Source of the DNA: Ruegeria sp. Ofav3-42
GTDB taxonomy: Bacteria > Pseudomonadota > Alphaproteobacteria > Rhodobacterales > Rhodobacteraceae
NCBI RefSeq assembly: GCF_022347725.1
Contig: NZ_JAKRGB010000002.1
Span: 434,001 to 498,000, forward strand
Reading direction: 5' to 3'
DNA length: 64,000 nt
How positions within the stretch are numbered: the stretch's first letter is position 1; each line of letters opens with the position of its first letter. Position numbers and translations under genes: made by a program. Below the pieces are notes generated by a model. It saw only the letters and a program-made list of their open reading frames with translations, made no database searches and had not been told where the DNA came from. Below are positions 53,186 through 62,955 of this stretch, one piece after another.

Positions 53186-53248
53186 CAACCGGCGCGCTGG
53201 AGGAGCAACGCGGCGCAGTAGCAAGAGCATTCCGCTGGGAGGAAATTC

Positions 53249-54265
53249 ATGAACCTTAAAAAAGCAAACAGGATCCTTGCGTCCGCTGCATTGGTGGTTG
53301 CTGGAGTCTCGGCTACATCAGCGCAGGCCGATGGCATAATGTGCGAGCCGGGCGAGACTTATATTATGAACGTCATGGTCTCGGGCCACCCATATTGGGT
53401 CCCGGTCTATCAGGGCTTTAAACAGGCCGCTGAAGCCTTCGGCTGCGAAACTGTGTTTTCGGGCACGCCCGACTATGACATCACCAAGCAGATCGCTTCG
53501 TTTGAGCAGGATCTGGTGAAATCCCCTGCTGGTGTTCTGCTGCACCCCATGCAGTCCGACCCATTCATTGAGCCGATCGACCGCGCAATTGGCAACGGCA
53601 CTGAGATCGTGACCTTTGCTGCCGACAGCCCAAATTCCAAGCGCACCGGTTATATTACCTCGGACAACCATGCCGAGGCTAAGTTTGCGGCGGAAGAGAT
53701 CGTCAAGCAGGTGGGTGACAGCGCCGAATATGCGGTGCTGGAAAACCCGGGCCAGTCGAACCATGACCTGCGTGTGACTGCTCTGATCGCGTATATGGAA
53801 GATAATTATCCGGAAATGAAACTGGTCGGGCGTCAGGCCACGAACCAGGACAGCAACGCCGCTTACCGCGCGACAGCCTCGATCATTCAGGCCAACCCGA
53901 ATGTGGCGGCAATCTGGATTCCTGAAGCAGGTTCCGCCGAAGGCGCTGTGGCGGCCAAGCTCGAAGCCAATTCGAACATCCTGATCATGCACGCGGATGT
54001 GACGCCCACCACGCTGGAACATATCCGGGCAGGCAACATTCATATGTCACTGAACCCAAATCAGGGCGTACAAGGTTTTATGGGTTTCATGGCGGTGCAC
54101 CTGGCCAACCGGGCGGACATTTTCGATCCATTCAACGACTGGAAGACCAGCGGTTTCAACCCGGTTCAAATCCCGTTCATGGATAACGGCTTTGCAGTCA
54201 TCACCAAGAACAATGCCGACAGCTTTGACCTGAACGTCTATATGGAAGGCCGCGATCCGGCCTGA
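53249..54265 (+). CDS. ABC sugar/polyol-binding periplasmic protein
   Basis: A 338-residue periplasmic binding protein of the RbsB (Peripla_BP_4) type. The signal peptide ends at TSAQADG. The mature part contains IMNVMVSGHPYWVPVYQGFK, KSPAGVLLHPMQSDPFIEPI and, in the second lobe, AAIWIPEAGSAEGAVAAKL. Such proteins bring pentoses, hexoses or polyols such as erythritol. A GGGAGG precedes the ATG by about 6 bases. It begins a nine-gene unit; the ATPase gene follows after 105 bp. Confidence 0.88.
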   Translation: MNLKKANRILASAALVVAGVSATSAQADGIMCEPGETYIMNVMVSGHPYWVPVYQGFKQAAEAFGCETVFSGTPDYDITKQIASFEQDLVKSPAGVLLHPMQSDPFIEPIDRAIGNGTEIVTFAADSPNSKRTGYITSDNHAEAKFAAEEIVKQVGDSAEYAVLENPGQSNHDLRVTALIAYMEDNYPEMKLVGRQATNQDSNAAYRATASIIQANPNVAAIWIPEAGSAEGAVAAKLEANSNILIMHADVTPTTLEHIRAGNIHMSLNPNQGVQGFMGFMAVHLANRADIFDPFNDWKTSGFNPVQIPFMDNGFAVITKNNADSFDLNVYMEGRDPA

Positions 54266-54370
54266 TCGAGAAACTCCCCAAGGAACTGCCCGCGCGCTCT
54301 CTCTGTTTCAGTGTGGGTGGTTCCAGTCTTCAACTTAAGCAACCGAAAAGACCCCCGAAAAGGTGGTGCC

Positions 54371-55885
54371 ATGCAAGACGACGTGATCCTCCGGATATCG
54401 AATCTAAGCAAATCCTTTGGTCCGGTCAAAGCGTTGCGCGGGATCGACTTTGAACTCCGCAAGGGTGAAATCCACGCGATTGCAGGGGAAAATGGCGCAG
54501 GAAAATCCACCCTGATGAACGTGATCGACGGGATTTTGCAACCTGAAAGTGGCCAGATCGTTCTGGACGGCAAACCGGTCAAAATCTCGTCACCTACGAT
54601 GGCGCAGCAATTGGGCATTGGCTTTGTTCATCAGGAAATCGCTTTGTGCCCGGATGTGTCGGTGGCCGAGAATATCTTCATGGCCAAGACAAATACCAGC
54701 CGGTCCTGGCTTATGGATTATAACAAACTGGAACGCGACGCGGTCGATGTGTTTCGGCAACTCAGTGATATCGACCCATCAATTCTGGTAAAGAACCTTT
54801 CGATTTCAAACCAACAACTGGTCGAAATTGCCAAGGCCCTAACGCTGGATTGCCGCATTCTGATCCTCGATGAACCCACAGCCGCACTCACGGAAACCGA
54901 GGCTCAGACCCTGTTCGGGATCATGCGCAAGCTGGCGGATCAGGGGATTTCGATCATTTATATCTCGCACCGAATGGTCGAGATCTTCGACAACTGCGAC
55001 CGTGTCTCGGTATTCCGGGACGGCCAGCACATCGTCACGCAGAACGTTGCCGAAATTCAGCCCAGTGACGTGGTGAATGCGATGGTCGGGCGGGTAATCG
55101 ACAACCTTTACCCAGAGAAGCAAGTCGCGTCATCGGACGGAGTGATCCTTAAGGTTAGCAACCTGACTGAGGCAACGCGCTTCCGGGATGTCTCGTTCAA
55201 TCTAAAAAAAGGTGAAATTCTGGGGATTGCCGGCCTGATCGGCGCTGGCCGCAGCGAGATAGTCAAGGGCATTTGCCAGCTTGAAGGCGATGTCACCGGT
55301 GACGTCTGGCTGAACGGTGAAAAACTGAACCTGCGCAACTATCGGGACAGTATCGCCAAGGGCATGGTCTACCTGTCCGAGGACCGCAAGGGGGATGGTG
55401 TGTTCCTCGATTTGCCGATTGCCGCCAACGTTTCGGCCTTGAAACTGGAGCAGGTAGCTAACGGAGTTGGTCTGATCCAATCCGCGATGGAAGACACGCA
55501 GGCCGCGACGTTAGGGCGCAAGCTGAACCTGAAATGCGGGTCTCTGAGCGATCCGGTGTCGTCCCTGTCGGGGGGTAATCAGCAGAAGGTGGCGCTGGCG
55601 AAGATGCTTTCGGTCAACCCGCGCCTGATCTTTCTGGACGAACCAACCCGCGGAGTCGACGTGGGCGCGAAATCAGAGATCCACCGTATCTTGCGCGATC
55701 AGGCGAATGAAGGGGTCGGGATCGTTGTGATTTCCTCGGAACTGCCTGAATTGATTGGTGTCTGCGACCGGGTGCTCGTGGTGCGCGAAGGGCGCATCAG
55801 TGGGCAGGTCACTGGCGATGAGATGACAGAAGAAAACATCATGCATCTGGCCTCGGTCATGGACGCGCAGGCGTCTGTCGCATGA
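54371..55885 (+). CDS. ABC sugar transporter ATP-binding protein (RbsA/XylG type)
   Basis: A 504-residue ATPase with two ABC domains in tandem. The first has Walker [16 protein letters not shown], Walker [12 protein letters not shown] and signature [12 protein letters not shown]. The second has a degenerate Walker A ([13 protein letters not shown]), as in all RbsA proteins, with [13 protein letters not shown] and [11 protein letters not shown]. It powers import with the permease next door. The ATG at 54371 matches the usual start and the longer frame from 54311 looks spurious. It overlaps the permease by 4 bp. Confidence 0.92.
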   Translation: MQDDVILRISNLSKSFGPVKALRGIDFELRKGEIHAIAGENGAGKSTLMNVIDGILQPESGQIVLDGKPVKISSPTMAQQLGIGFVHQEIALCPDVSVAENIFMAKTNTSRSWLMDYNKLERDAVDVFRQLSDIDPSILVKNLSISNQQLVEIAKALTLDCRILILDEPTAALTETEAQTLFGIMRKLADQGISIIYISHRMVEIFDNCDRVSVFRDGQHIVTQNVAEIQPSDVVNAMVGRVIDNLYPEKQVASSDGVILKVSNLTEATRFRDVSFNLKKGEILGIAGLIGAGRSEIVKGICQLEGDVTGDVWLNGEKLNLRNYRDSIAKGMVYLSEDRKGDGVFLDLPIAANVSALKLEQVANGVGLIQSAMEDTQAATLGRKLNLKCGSLSDPVSSLSGGNQQKVALAKMLSVNPRLIFLDEPTRGVDVGAKSEIHRILRDQANEGVGIVVISSELPELIGVCDRVLVVREGRISGQVTGDEMTEENIMHLASVMDAQASVA

Positions 55886-56895
55886 GCGGAGAGACGAAAA
55901 TGGACAACACCGTGAATCTGGCCCAAGCGGGCGCAACTGACAGCACGCCGTTTCTGATGCGCCTGTTCCGAATGCGCGAAACTGGGCTGATTGTCATCAT
56001 CCTGGCGCTGTTCTTGATCATGTCTTTCGCATCGCCTTATTTTCTGACCTGGGCCAACATGCGCGCGATGTCGATGGCCTTTGCAGTCGACGGCCTGCTG
56101 GTGATCGGGATGACGATCCTGCTGATTTCCGGCGGTATCGACCTGTCGGTCGGATCGGTCACGGCACTGGCAATGGTAATCGCGGGATGGTTGTTTCTAA
56201 GCGGCATTGATCCGTGGGTCGCATCTGCCATGGCAATTGCGCTGTGCACGGCCATTGGAGCCTTTATGGGGTTCTTTGTTACCCGCGTGGGTCTGCATCA
56301 TTTCATCGTGTCACTGGCGATCATGGTGATTGCGCGGGGGGCCTGTCTGCTGTTCACCGGTGGCCGTCCGCTGGGCCTCTATACTCTGCCGCCCGAGTTC
56401 AAATTCATTGGGCAGGGCTCGATTGGGCCGATCCCGATCGTGATCATCATCTTTCTGGTCTTCGTGATCGCTTTTGATTTCATGCTGCGGCGCACAACCA
56501 TGTTCCGCAAGGTGTTCTATACCGGCTCGAACGAAAAGGCTGCGGCATATTCGGGCATTCGAACCAAGAAGGTGATCTTTCTGACAACTACGCTGTGTTC
56601 GACCTTGTGCGGCATCGCTGGCATCATCTACATGGCACGGTTCGGCTCGGCACAACCTACATTCGGGCTGGGGCTGGAACTGACGATCATCGCCGCTGCC
56701 GTCATAGGCGGGGCCAGTCTGAACGGCGGTTCGGGTTCCATTCTCGGCGCGATCCTCGGTGTGATCCTTCTATCACTTGTATCCAGCTCATTGGCGCTTC
56801 TGGATGTGTCGGTCTACTGGCAGGACATCATTCGCGGCTCGATCCTGTTGGTGGCAGTGACCATCGACCACTACCTGAACAAAAGGCGCGGGTGA
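55882..56895 (+). CDS. ABC sugar transporter permease (RbsC type)
   Basis: A 337-residue membrane protein of the BPD_transp_2 family with about ten helices. The hallmark [19 protein letters not shown] is at residues ~75-95. The ABC coupling region follows after [14 protein letters not shown]. The start ATG at 55882 overlaps the ATPase stop; a second ATG at 55900 is also possible. It forms the channel of the polyol importer as a homodimer. It abuts the SorC gene by one base. Confidence 0.9.
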   Translation: MSGETKMDNTVNLAQAGATDSTPFLMRLFRMRETGLIVIILALFLIMSFASPYFLTWANMRAMSMAFAVDGLLVIGMTILLISGGIDLSVGSVTALAMVIAGWLFLSGIDPWVASAMAIALCTAIGAFMGFFVTRVGLHHFIVSLAIMVIARGACLLFTGGRPLGLYTLPPEFKFIGQGSIGPIPIVIIIFLVFVIAFDFMLRRTTMFRKVFYTGSNEKAAAYSGIRTKKVIFLTTTLCSTLCGIAGIIYMARFGSAQPTFGLGLELTIIAAAVIGGASLNGGSGSILGAILGVILLSLVSSSLALLDVSVYWQDIIRGSILLVAVTIDHYLNKRRG

Positions 56896-57875
56896 TGGTG
56901 GATAAAAGGAACGACTTTGAACTGATCCGGCAGATTCACACCGTACTGGTCCTGCATTATCTGGAAGGGCAAAAGCAGGCCGATATCGCGCGAGCACTGA
57001 ATTTGTCGAACTCGAAGGTCAACCGCCTGATCACTCAGGGCCGCAAGATGGGGATGGTTAAGATCGACATCGAAAGCCCGTTTGACACATTAATGGATAT
57101 CGAGCGTGATCTTACCCGATCGACAAGTCTGACTGAGGCCATCGTGACTCCGTCGGTCGCGGGCAGTCCTGAGACGACGTTGCAACAAGTCGGGCGCGCC
57201 GCAGCAAATCACTTGCTCGAAACTCTGCGGGACGGAGACGTCATCGCGATTACGGGGGGTAAGGCCATAAGCGCAGCGGTCGAGGCGCTGGAGGCTGAAC
57301 GCGTCTTCGATGTCACGGTGGTGCCGCTGACCGGTGGTATTCAAGGCAAGTATTACACAGATGTGAATCATCTGGCGACGCAAATGGCAGAGCGGCTTGG
57401 TGGCAAACCAATGCTTTTGCACGCGCCGCTCTTCGCGGAGAGCCGCGACCAGCGCGATATGCTGAAACAGGTTTCATCCATCCGAGAGGTTTTGGATATA
57501 GCCCGTCGCGCCAATGTCGCGCTGGTGGGGATTGGTTCTATCGAACCTGAAGGCTCCAGCTATTACGATCTTCATCCAGTACCCGAGGCCGACCGCAAGA
57601 TGCTGGTTGGCATGGGCGTGATCGGAGAGTTTCTGGCTCACCTGATCCATATCGATGGGTCTGTGTCTAACTATGCCCTGAATTCGCGGCTGGTCTCGGT
57701 CGCGCCAACCGATCTGGCCCAATGCACAAGGGTGATCGGTGTCAGTGCCGGGGCGCAAAAGGTATTGCCGATCAAGGCTGTGCTGAATGGAAAGTTTCTC
57801 AATTCGCTGATCCTGGACGAAGATACAGCGACCTCAGTCATACAGGAAATGGAAGGAACACGAGATGTCGCATGA
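56895..57875 (+). CDS. SorC-family sugar-binding transcriptional regulator
   Basis: A 326-residue SorC/DeoR-C type regulator. The N-terminal helix-turn-helix is in HYLEGQKQADIARALNLSNS and KVNRLITQGRKMGM. The C-terminal sugar-phosphate-binding domain contains DVIAITGGKAISAAVEAL, VTVVPLTGGIQGKYYTD and VALVGIGSIEPEG. EryD, regulator of the Brucella erythritol operon, belongs to this family. The start is ATG 56895, overlapping the permease stop by one base. It overlaps the aldo/keto reductase gene by 11 bp, so it is made from the same mRNA. Confidence 0.9.
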   Translation: MVDKRNDFELIRQIHTVLVLHYLEGQKQADIARALNLSNSKVNRLITQGRKMGMVKIDIESPFDTLMDIERDLTRSTSLTEAIVTPSVAGSPETTLQQVGRAAANHLLETLRDGDVIAITGGKAISAAVEALEAERVFDVTVVPLTGGIQGKYYTDVNHLATQMAERLGGKPMLLHAPLFAESRDQRDMLKQVSSIREVLDIARRANVALVGIGSIEPEGSSYYDLHPVPEADRKMLVGMGVIGEFLAHLIHIDGSVSNYALNSRLVSVAPTDLAQCTRVIGVSAGAQKVLPIKAVLNGKFLNSLILDEDTATSVIQEMEGTRDVA

Positions 57876-58860
57876 GATGCTGACACGGGAAATCGGAACG
57901 TCTGGGATCGAAGCTTCGGCCATCGGGCTGGGCACATGGGCCATTGGTGGCTGGATGTGGGGTGGCACGGATGAGGCCAAGTCCATTGCGGCAATTCAGG
58001 CGTCGGTCGATGCCGGCGTGACGTTGATCGACACTGCCCCGGCCTATGGGCAGGGCGTCGCCGAGGACATCGTGGGGAAGGCCTTGAAGGGGCGGCGTGA
58101 CAAGGTTGTGCTGGCCACCAAATGTGGTTTGGTCTGGCATACCCAAAAGGGCAATCACTTCTTCGACTATGACGGCAAGCCGGTGCATCGCTATCTGGGC
58201 AAGGATGCGATCATCCATGAAGTCGAGCAAAGCCTGACCCGCCTGGGTACCGATTACATCGACCACTACATCACCCATTGGCAGGACCCGACCACCCCTG
58301 TCGCTGAGACGATGGAGGCTCTGGAGGCCCTGAAACAGCAGGGCAAGATCCGTTCGATCGGGGCCAGCAATACATCGGTGGATGACGTGAAAGCCTATGT
58401 CGCGGCCGGTCAGCTCGACGCCATCCAGGAAGAATACTCGATGGTCAAGCGCGATATCGAGAGCATTCTGCTGCCAGTGTGTCGCGAGAATGGCGTGTCT
58501 GTGCTCAGCTATTCCTCGCTGGCGCTGGGGCTGCTCAGCGGCAAGATCGGGCCGGATCGTGTGTTCACCGGAGATGATCAGCGCAAGGACAACCCGCGTT
58601 TTTCGATGGCAAACCGCCAGAAAGTGGCGGACCTGATGGCGACTATCGCACCGATTGCTGACGCGCACCGTGCGACCTTGGCGCAAACCGTGATCGCTTG
58701 GACCGTGCAGCAGCCCGGTATCACCTTTTCGCTGTGTGGTGCCCGGGATGCGACGCAGGCGGTCGAGAACGCCAAGGCAGGGCAGCTACGCCTGACCGAC
58801 ACCGAGATTGCCGAGATTAACACGCAGGCTCTCGCGCATCTGAGCGATCTTGACACCTAA
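57865..58860 (+). CDS. Aldo/keto reductase
   Basis: A 331-residue NADP-dependent TIM-barrel oxidoreductase. The catalytic Asp and Tyr are in LIDTAPAYGQGVAED, the lysine in VVLATKCGL and the histidine in DYIDHYITHWQDP. The NADP-binding end contains SIGASNTSVDDV and later SLCGARDATQAVENA. It would oxidise or reduce a sugar or aldehyde. Its stop is 31 bp before the GlpD-like gene. It is most like the general AKR family in sugar catabolic operons, with no known specific activity. Confidence 0.88.
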   Translation: MSHEMLTREIGTSGIEASAIGLGTWAIGGWMWGGTDEAKSIAAIQASVDAGVTLIDTAPAYGQGVAEDIVGKALKGRRDKVVLATKCGLVWHTQKGNHFFDYDGKPVHRYLGKDAIIHEVEQSLTRLGTDYIDHYITHWQDPTTPVAETMEALEALKQQGKIRSIGASNTSVDDVKAYVAAGQLDAIQEEYSMVKRDIESILLPVCRENGVSVLSYSSLALGLLSGKIGPDRVFTGDDQRKDNPRFSMANRQKVADLMATIAPIADAHRATLAQTVIAWTVQQPGITFSLCGARDATQAVENAKAGQLRLTDTEIAEINTQALAHLSDLDT

Positions 58861-58891
58861 GCCTCAACGCATCGCTACAAACAGGACCACC

Positions 58892-60613
58892 ATGTCAGAA
58901 CAAAGACAACAAAACCTGTCAAGATTGCGCGAAAATCCTGCGTTCGACGTGGTGGTGATCGGTGGAGGCGTGAACGGTATTGGAGTCTATCGCGAACTTG
59001 CCCTGCAGGGGCTGCGGGTACTGCTGGTCGAACGCAACGATTTCGCCTCGGGGTGCAGCGCGGCCCCTTCTCGGATGATCCATGGCGGTCTGCGCTATCT
59101 TGAAAACGGTGAGTTCGACCTGGTTCGAGAGTCTTTGCAAGAACGCGATGCGTTGCTGCTGAACGCGCCACATATGGTGCGGCCTTTGCCCACGGTCATT
59201 CCGATCACGTCGGTTTTTTCGGGCATGCTAAATGCGGCGGCGAGTTTTGTTGGATGGCAGGGTAAACCTTCCAGCCGCGGCGCAGCGCCGATCAAACTGG
59301 GCCTGTCACTCTATGACTGGGTCACGCGCAAGCGGCGTATTCTGCCGCGGCATCATTTCAACAGCGCGAACCGGACTCGCAAGGATTGGCCCGCGCTGAC
59401 ACCCAAGGCCACGCGGTCGGCAGTGTACTACGATGCACAGATAAACCATCCGGAACGGCTATGCGTTGAGATGATCAAAGACATGCAAACCGCGGCTCCG
59501 GATTGCATCGCTCTTAACTACTCGGAAATGACGAGGGACGGTGAAGCCTATACCGTCACCGATCGGCGCAGCGACGAGACCATGCGGGTTGAGCCCAGAG
59601 TGATAGTGAACGCAACTGGTGCGTGGCTCGATGAAACCGCACAGACCCTTGGGGGGTCCGCGAACGAACAAATGGTCTCAGGTACCAAGGGTTCGCACCT
59701 GATCATCAACAACGCCACACTGTTGCAGGCGCTTGGCGGGCACATGGTCTATTTTGAAAACACCGATGGGCGAGTCTGCATCGTGTTCCCGTATCAAGGC
59801 AAGGTTTTGGCCGGATCGACAGACATCCGTGTTGACAAAGCCGCGCGCGTTAAGTGCGAACCAGAGGAGTTCGACTATATCCTCGGTTCGCTTAGGCTGG
59901 TGTTCCCGAAAGTTGAGATTACCCCGGAACAGGTGGTGTTCAGCTATAGCGGTATCCGACCGTTGCCCCGCAGTGATCAGGATTTCACCGGTCGGATTTC
60001 GCGCGGTCACTACACGCGGCGGTTGGAAGGGGAAGTCCCACAGTTCTGCATGATCGGTGGCAAGTGGACCACCTTTCGTGCCTTTGGAGAGCAAACCGGA
60101 GATGAGGTTCTTGCCGAGCTGGGAAAAACGCGTCGGGCTTCAACCCTTGGGCTGGCCATTGGCGGTGGTGCGCAGTTCCCCGATGATCCGACCACCTTGC
60201 AAAACCGGTTGACGGATGAATTCCATGTCACGCCTGACCGGGCGCAGCATCTCATCGGGCACTATGGCAGCCAGTCTTACGACGTAGCACTGTTCTGCCA
60301 GTCGGCGCAGGACGTATCTCTGGCAGACGACTGCCCCTATACCGAAGCCGAAATCGTCTGGTTGCTGCGCACTGAATTTGTGGAATCCCTGACCGACATC
60401 GTACTGCGTCGCACCGCGCTGGCGATCACAGGACAGATTTCCGCGGCTTTGTTAGAGCGACTGGGCGGCATCATAGCTGATGAACGCGGACTCACCCCAC
60501 AAGAGATCAACGATCAGACCCAAACTCTGATCCATGAATTGTCCGAGTTTTATGGCGTCACCGCCGAGACTCTGACCGCACGAAACAAGGAACGGAGAAC
60601 AGAATGCGTGTAA
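58892..60613 (+). CDS. FAD-dependent glycerol-3-phosphate dehydrogenase-like protein
   Basis: A 573-residue GlpD/EryB-type flavoprotein. The dinucleotide fold is VVVIGGGVNGIGVYRELALQ, with SAAPSRMIHGGLRYLENGEF as the family GlpD block and RVIVNATGAWLD and CMIGGKWTTFRAFGEQ in later FAD contacts. GlpD oxidises glycerol-3-phosphate; EryB oxidises erythritol phosphate. The context with kinase and aldolase favours a sugar-alcohol phosphate as substrate. I use ATG 58892; the frame opens at 58850 but overlaps the previous stop. It overlaps the aldolase by 10 bp. Confidence 0.87.
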   Translation: MSEQRQQNLSRLRENPAFDVVVIGGGVNGIGVYRELALQGLRVLLVERNDFASGCSAAPSRMIHGGLRYLENGEFDLVRESLQERDALLLNAPHMVRPLPTVIPITSVFSGMLNAAASFVGWQGKPSSRGAAPIKLGLSLYDWVTRKRRILPRHHFNSANRTRKDWPALTPKATRSAVYYDAQINHPERLCVEMIKDMQTAAPDCIALNYSEMTRDGEAYTVTDRRSDETMRVEPRVIVNATGAWLDETAQTLGGSANEQMVSGTKGSHLIINNATLLQALGGHMVYFENTDGRVCIVFPYQGKVLAGSTDIRVDKAARVKCEPEEFDYILGSLRLVFPKVEITPEQVVFSYSGIRPLPRSDQDFTGRISRGHYTRRLEGEVPQFCMIGGKWTTFRAFGEQTGDEVLAELGKTRRASTLGLAIGGGAQFPDDPTTLQNRLTDEFHVTPDRAQHLIGHYGSQSYDVALFCQSAQDVSLADDCPYTEAEIVWLLRTEFVESLTDIVLRRTALAITGQISAALLERLGGIIADERGLTPQEINDQTQTLIHELSEFYGVTAETLTARNKERRTECV

Positions 60614-61446
60614 GCACCAAAGCCCGAATGAACCGGATGTTTACCAACGGGGGATGTCTTGACGTGGCGATCGACCACGGGGTCTGCAACGAGCCCAGCT
60701 TTCTGGTTGGGCTCGAAGATATGGCCGGTGTCATGGACACACTGATCGGGGCCAAACCGGACGCGATCCAATGCGCCTATGGGCAGGCAGACCTGCTGCA
60801 ATCGCGACCGGAAAAGGACAAGCCCGCGCTTGTAATGCGGATCGACATGGGCAACCCCTACAACGATCAGCGCCACCGGGTGATGTGGTCGATGCTGCAG
60901 AACGCCGACGCGCCGATTATTGGCGCGCTGGAAATGGACGCTGCCGCCGTGGTGGTAAACCTGTTTATGCTGCCCGACGAGCCTGAGTTGTTCCGCCAAT
61001 GTGTCGAAAACATCAGCCGGGTGCGTGCGGCCTGTCACAAATACGGGATGCCGCTTATGATTGAGCCTCTGGTTATGCTGCCCAACGATGTTCGCGGCGG
61101 CTACCAGGTGGATGGCAACGCCGAGAAGATCGTGACGCTGGTGCGTCTGGCTTCGGAGATGGGGGCTGACATCATCAAGGCTGACCCCACCGAAAACCCC
61201 GAGGACTTTCACCGCGTGATCGAAGCCGCGCGCGTACCGGTACTGGTGCGCGGTGGCGGCAAGGAAGACCTTCAGAACGTGCTGATGAAATCGGCAGCCC
61301 TGATGGCGCAGGGTGCGCAGGGGATGGTCTACGGTCGAAATATTTACCAGCATGACAACCCCAAGGCAGTTGTGGCCGCGCTGATGGCGATGATCCACAA
61401 TGGCGCCAGCGGTGAAGAAGCGTGGGATATCTACAACCGTGTTTGA
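60604..61446 (+). CDS. Class I aldolase, DhnA/LacD/LsrF-like
   Basis: A 280-residue class I (Schiff-base) aldolase of the DeoC/FbaB/LacD group. LDVAIDHGVCNEPSFL near the start is like DhnA-type fructose-bisphosphate aldolases and LsrF. The candidate Schiff-base lysine is in GADIIKADPTENPEDF around residue 191. VPVLVRGGGKEDLQNVL and GAQGMVYGRNIYQHDNP are phosphate-binding loops. It probably splits a ketose phosphate to a triose phosphate and an aldehyde. The start overlaps the GlpD-like gene by 10 bp and its stop overlaps the kinase start. Confidence 0.85.
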   Translation: MRVSTKARMNRMFTNGGCLDVAIDHGVCNEPSFLVGLEDMAGVMDTLIGAKPDAIQCAYGQADLLQSRPEKDKPALVMRIDMGNPYNDQRHRVMWSMLQNADAPIIGALEMDAAAVVVNLFMLPDEPELFRQCVENISRVRAACHKYGMPLMIEPLVMLPNDVRGGYQVDGNAEKIVTLVRLASEMGADIIKADPTENPEDFHRVIEAARVPVLVRGGGKEDLQNVLMKSAALMAQGAQGMVYGRNIYQHDNPKAVVAALMAMIHNGASGEEAWDIYNRV

Positions 61447-62950
61447 AAACGGGTACATACTGGGGCTGGATGCAGGGAACACGGTTATCAAGGCCGTGCT
61501 CTTCGATCTGCAGGGGCAGCCCGTTGCGATGAAGGCGCAGGACGGGCAATCCTCGACCCCGCAGCCGGGCCATGTGGAACGCGACCTGAATGAGCTTTGG
61601 GCTAATGCCCGGCAGGTGATAGCGGGCTGTATCGACGAGGCCGGTATCGACGCTGCGGAAATAATAGGTGTCGGATGCGCGGGCCATGGCAACGGGCTGT
61701 ACCTTCTGGACAAAGCAGGCGAACCGCTGATCGGCATCCAGTCTTTGGACACGCGCGCCGCAGGAATGGCCGAAGAAATTTCCAACGCCAAGGGGGATGC
61801 ACTGCACAGTTTGTGCCTGCAAAAGCCCTGGCCGTCTCAGACGCCCGTCCTTTTGGCTTGGATCAAACGCCACCGGCCCGAAATTTATGCCAACACCGGT
61901 ACGGCGATGCTGTGCAAGGACTTTATCACCTGCAAGCTGACCGGAGAGCGTGTCACCGATATCTCGGATATGTCGGGCTGTGGCCTCATCCGAATGCCGG
62001 ACTGCGCCTATGATGACGATCTTTTGGCGCTTTATGGTCTGAGCGACGCAAAAGGAATGCTGCCCCGGCTGATCGATCCGGCAGAGGTTGCCGGAACCGT
62101 CAGCGCGGAAGCCGCGGCTGCAACAGGTCTGGCCGTGGGTACACCGGTAATCGGGGGCTATTTCGACGTGGTTTCCAGCGCCATGGGCTCAGGTGTCGTG
62201 TGCGCGGGTGAGGCTTCGATCATCGCCGGGACGTGGAGCATCAATCAGGTGTTTTCCGACGCGCCTGCTGTCAACGATGGCCTGTTCATGGTGTCGGGTT
62301 TCGGGCCGAAGCGTTTCGTGAATATCGAGGCCAGCGCCACATCGGCGGCCAATCTGGAATGGTATGTACGCGAATTCGTTGAACGCGGTGCACACCACGA
62401 TGATCCGTTCGGATATTGCAACGCCAAAGTGGCCGAGGTTGCGCCCGCCGCTGATGATCCGTTCTTTCACCCTTACCTCTATGGCTCGGGGCAAGGGGCC
62501 GCGTTCCGGGGTGGGTTCTACGGCGTCGCCGGTTGGCATAGCGAAGGCCATATGCTGCGCGCCCTGTTCGAAGGCGTTTTGTTCGAGCACCGGCGCCATA
62601 TCGAGGTTCTGAAGTCCGCGGGCGTCAGATTTGATCGGGCAGTTTTGTCCGGTGGAGGGTCGCGCAGCCCGGTCTGGCCGCAGATGTTCGCTGATTGCCT
62701 GGGCGTACCGATCTTTGTGGCTGAGGCGCAGGAAACCGGCGCTTTGGGTGCGGCCATTGGCGTATCGGTGGCGACTGACGTCTATGGTTCTTATGAAGAG
62801 GCGATTGGCCGGATGACCCGTCGCAAATCCGAGTTCCTGCCAAACGTGGCCATGCAATCGCACTACAACACCCGATATGCACAATACCTCGCGCTGATCG
62901 AAGCGATGCGCGGATTTTGGGACAGCGCTCAGACCTCCACCGAAAGGTAG
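61439..62950 (+). CDS. FGGY-family carbohydrate kinase
   Basis: A 503-residue FGGY kinase. The N-terminal phosphate 1 motif is YILGLDAGNTVIKAVLFD. The substrate region has GVGCAGHGNGLYLLD and DMSGCGLIRMPD; the second domain has FRGGFYGVAGWHSEGHMLRA and VLSGGGSRSPVWPQMFADCL with the adenosine motif. It phosphorylates a polyol or ketose (erythritol, xylitol, L-xylulose are candidates). I choose GTG 61439, overlapping the aldolase stop; ATG 61400 is also in frame but would overlap by 47 bp. It continues the operon. Confidence 0.87.
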   Translation: MFENGYILGLDAGNTVIKAVLFDLQGQPVAMKAQDGQSSTPQPGHVERDLNELWANARQVIAGCIDEAGIDAAEIIGVGCAGHGNGLYLLDKAGEPLIGIQSLDTRAAGMAEEISNAKGDALHSLCLQKPWPSQTPVLLAWIKRHRPEIYANTGTAMLCKDFITCKLTGERVTDISDMSGCGLIRMPDCAYDDDLLALYGLSDAKGMLPRLIDPAEVAGTVSAEAAAATGLAVGTPVIGGYFDVVSSAMGSGVVCAGEASIIAGTWSINQVFSDAPAVNDGLFMVSGFGPKRFVNIEASATSAANLEWYVREFVERGAHHDDPFGYCNAKVAEVAPAADDPFFHPYLYGSGQGAAFRGGFYGVAGWHSEGHMLRALFEGVLFEHRRHIEVLKSAGVRFDRAVLSGGGSRSPVWPQMFADCLGVPIFVAEAQETGALGAAIGVSVATDVYGSYEEAIGRMTRRKSEFLPNVAMQSHYNTRYAQYLALIEAMRGFWDSAQTSTER

Positions 62951-62955
62951 TAAAA

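Noticed and set aside
60550..61791. A 413-residue minus-strand frame over the aldolase and kinase
   Set aside because: Antisense to the aldolase, which has a clear ribosome site, lysine motif and overlaps with neighbours.
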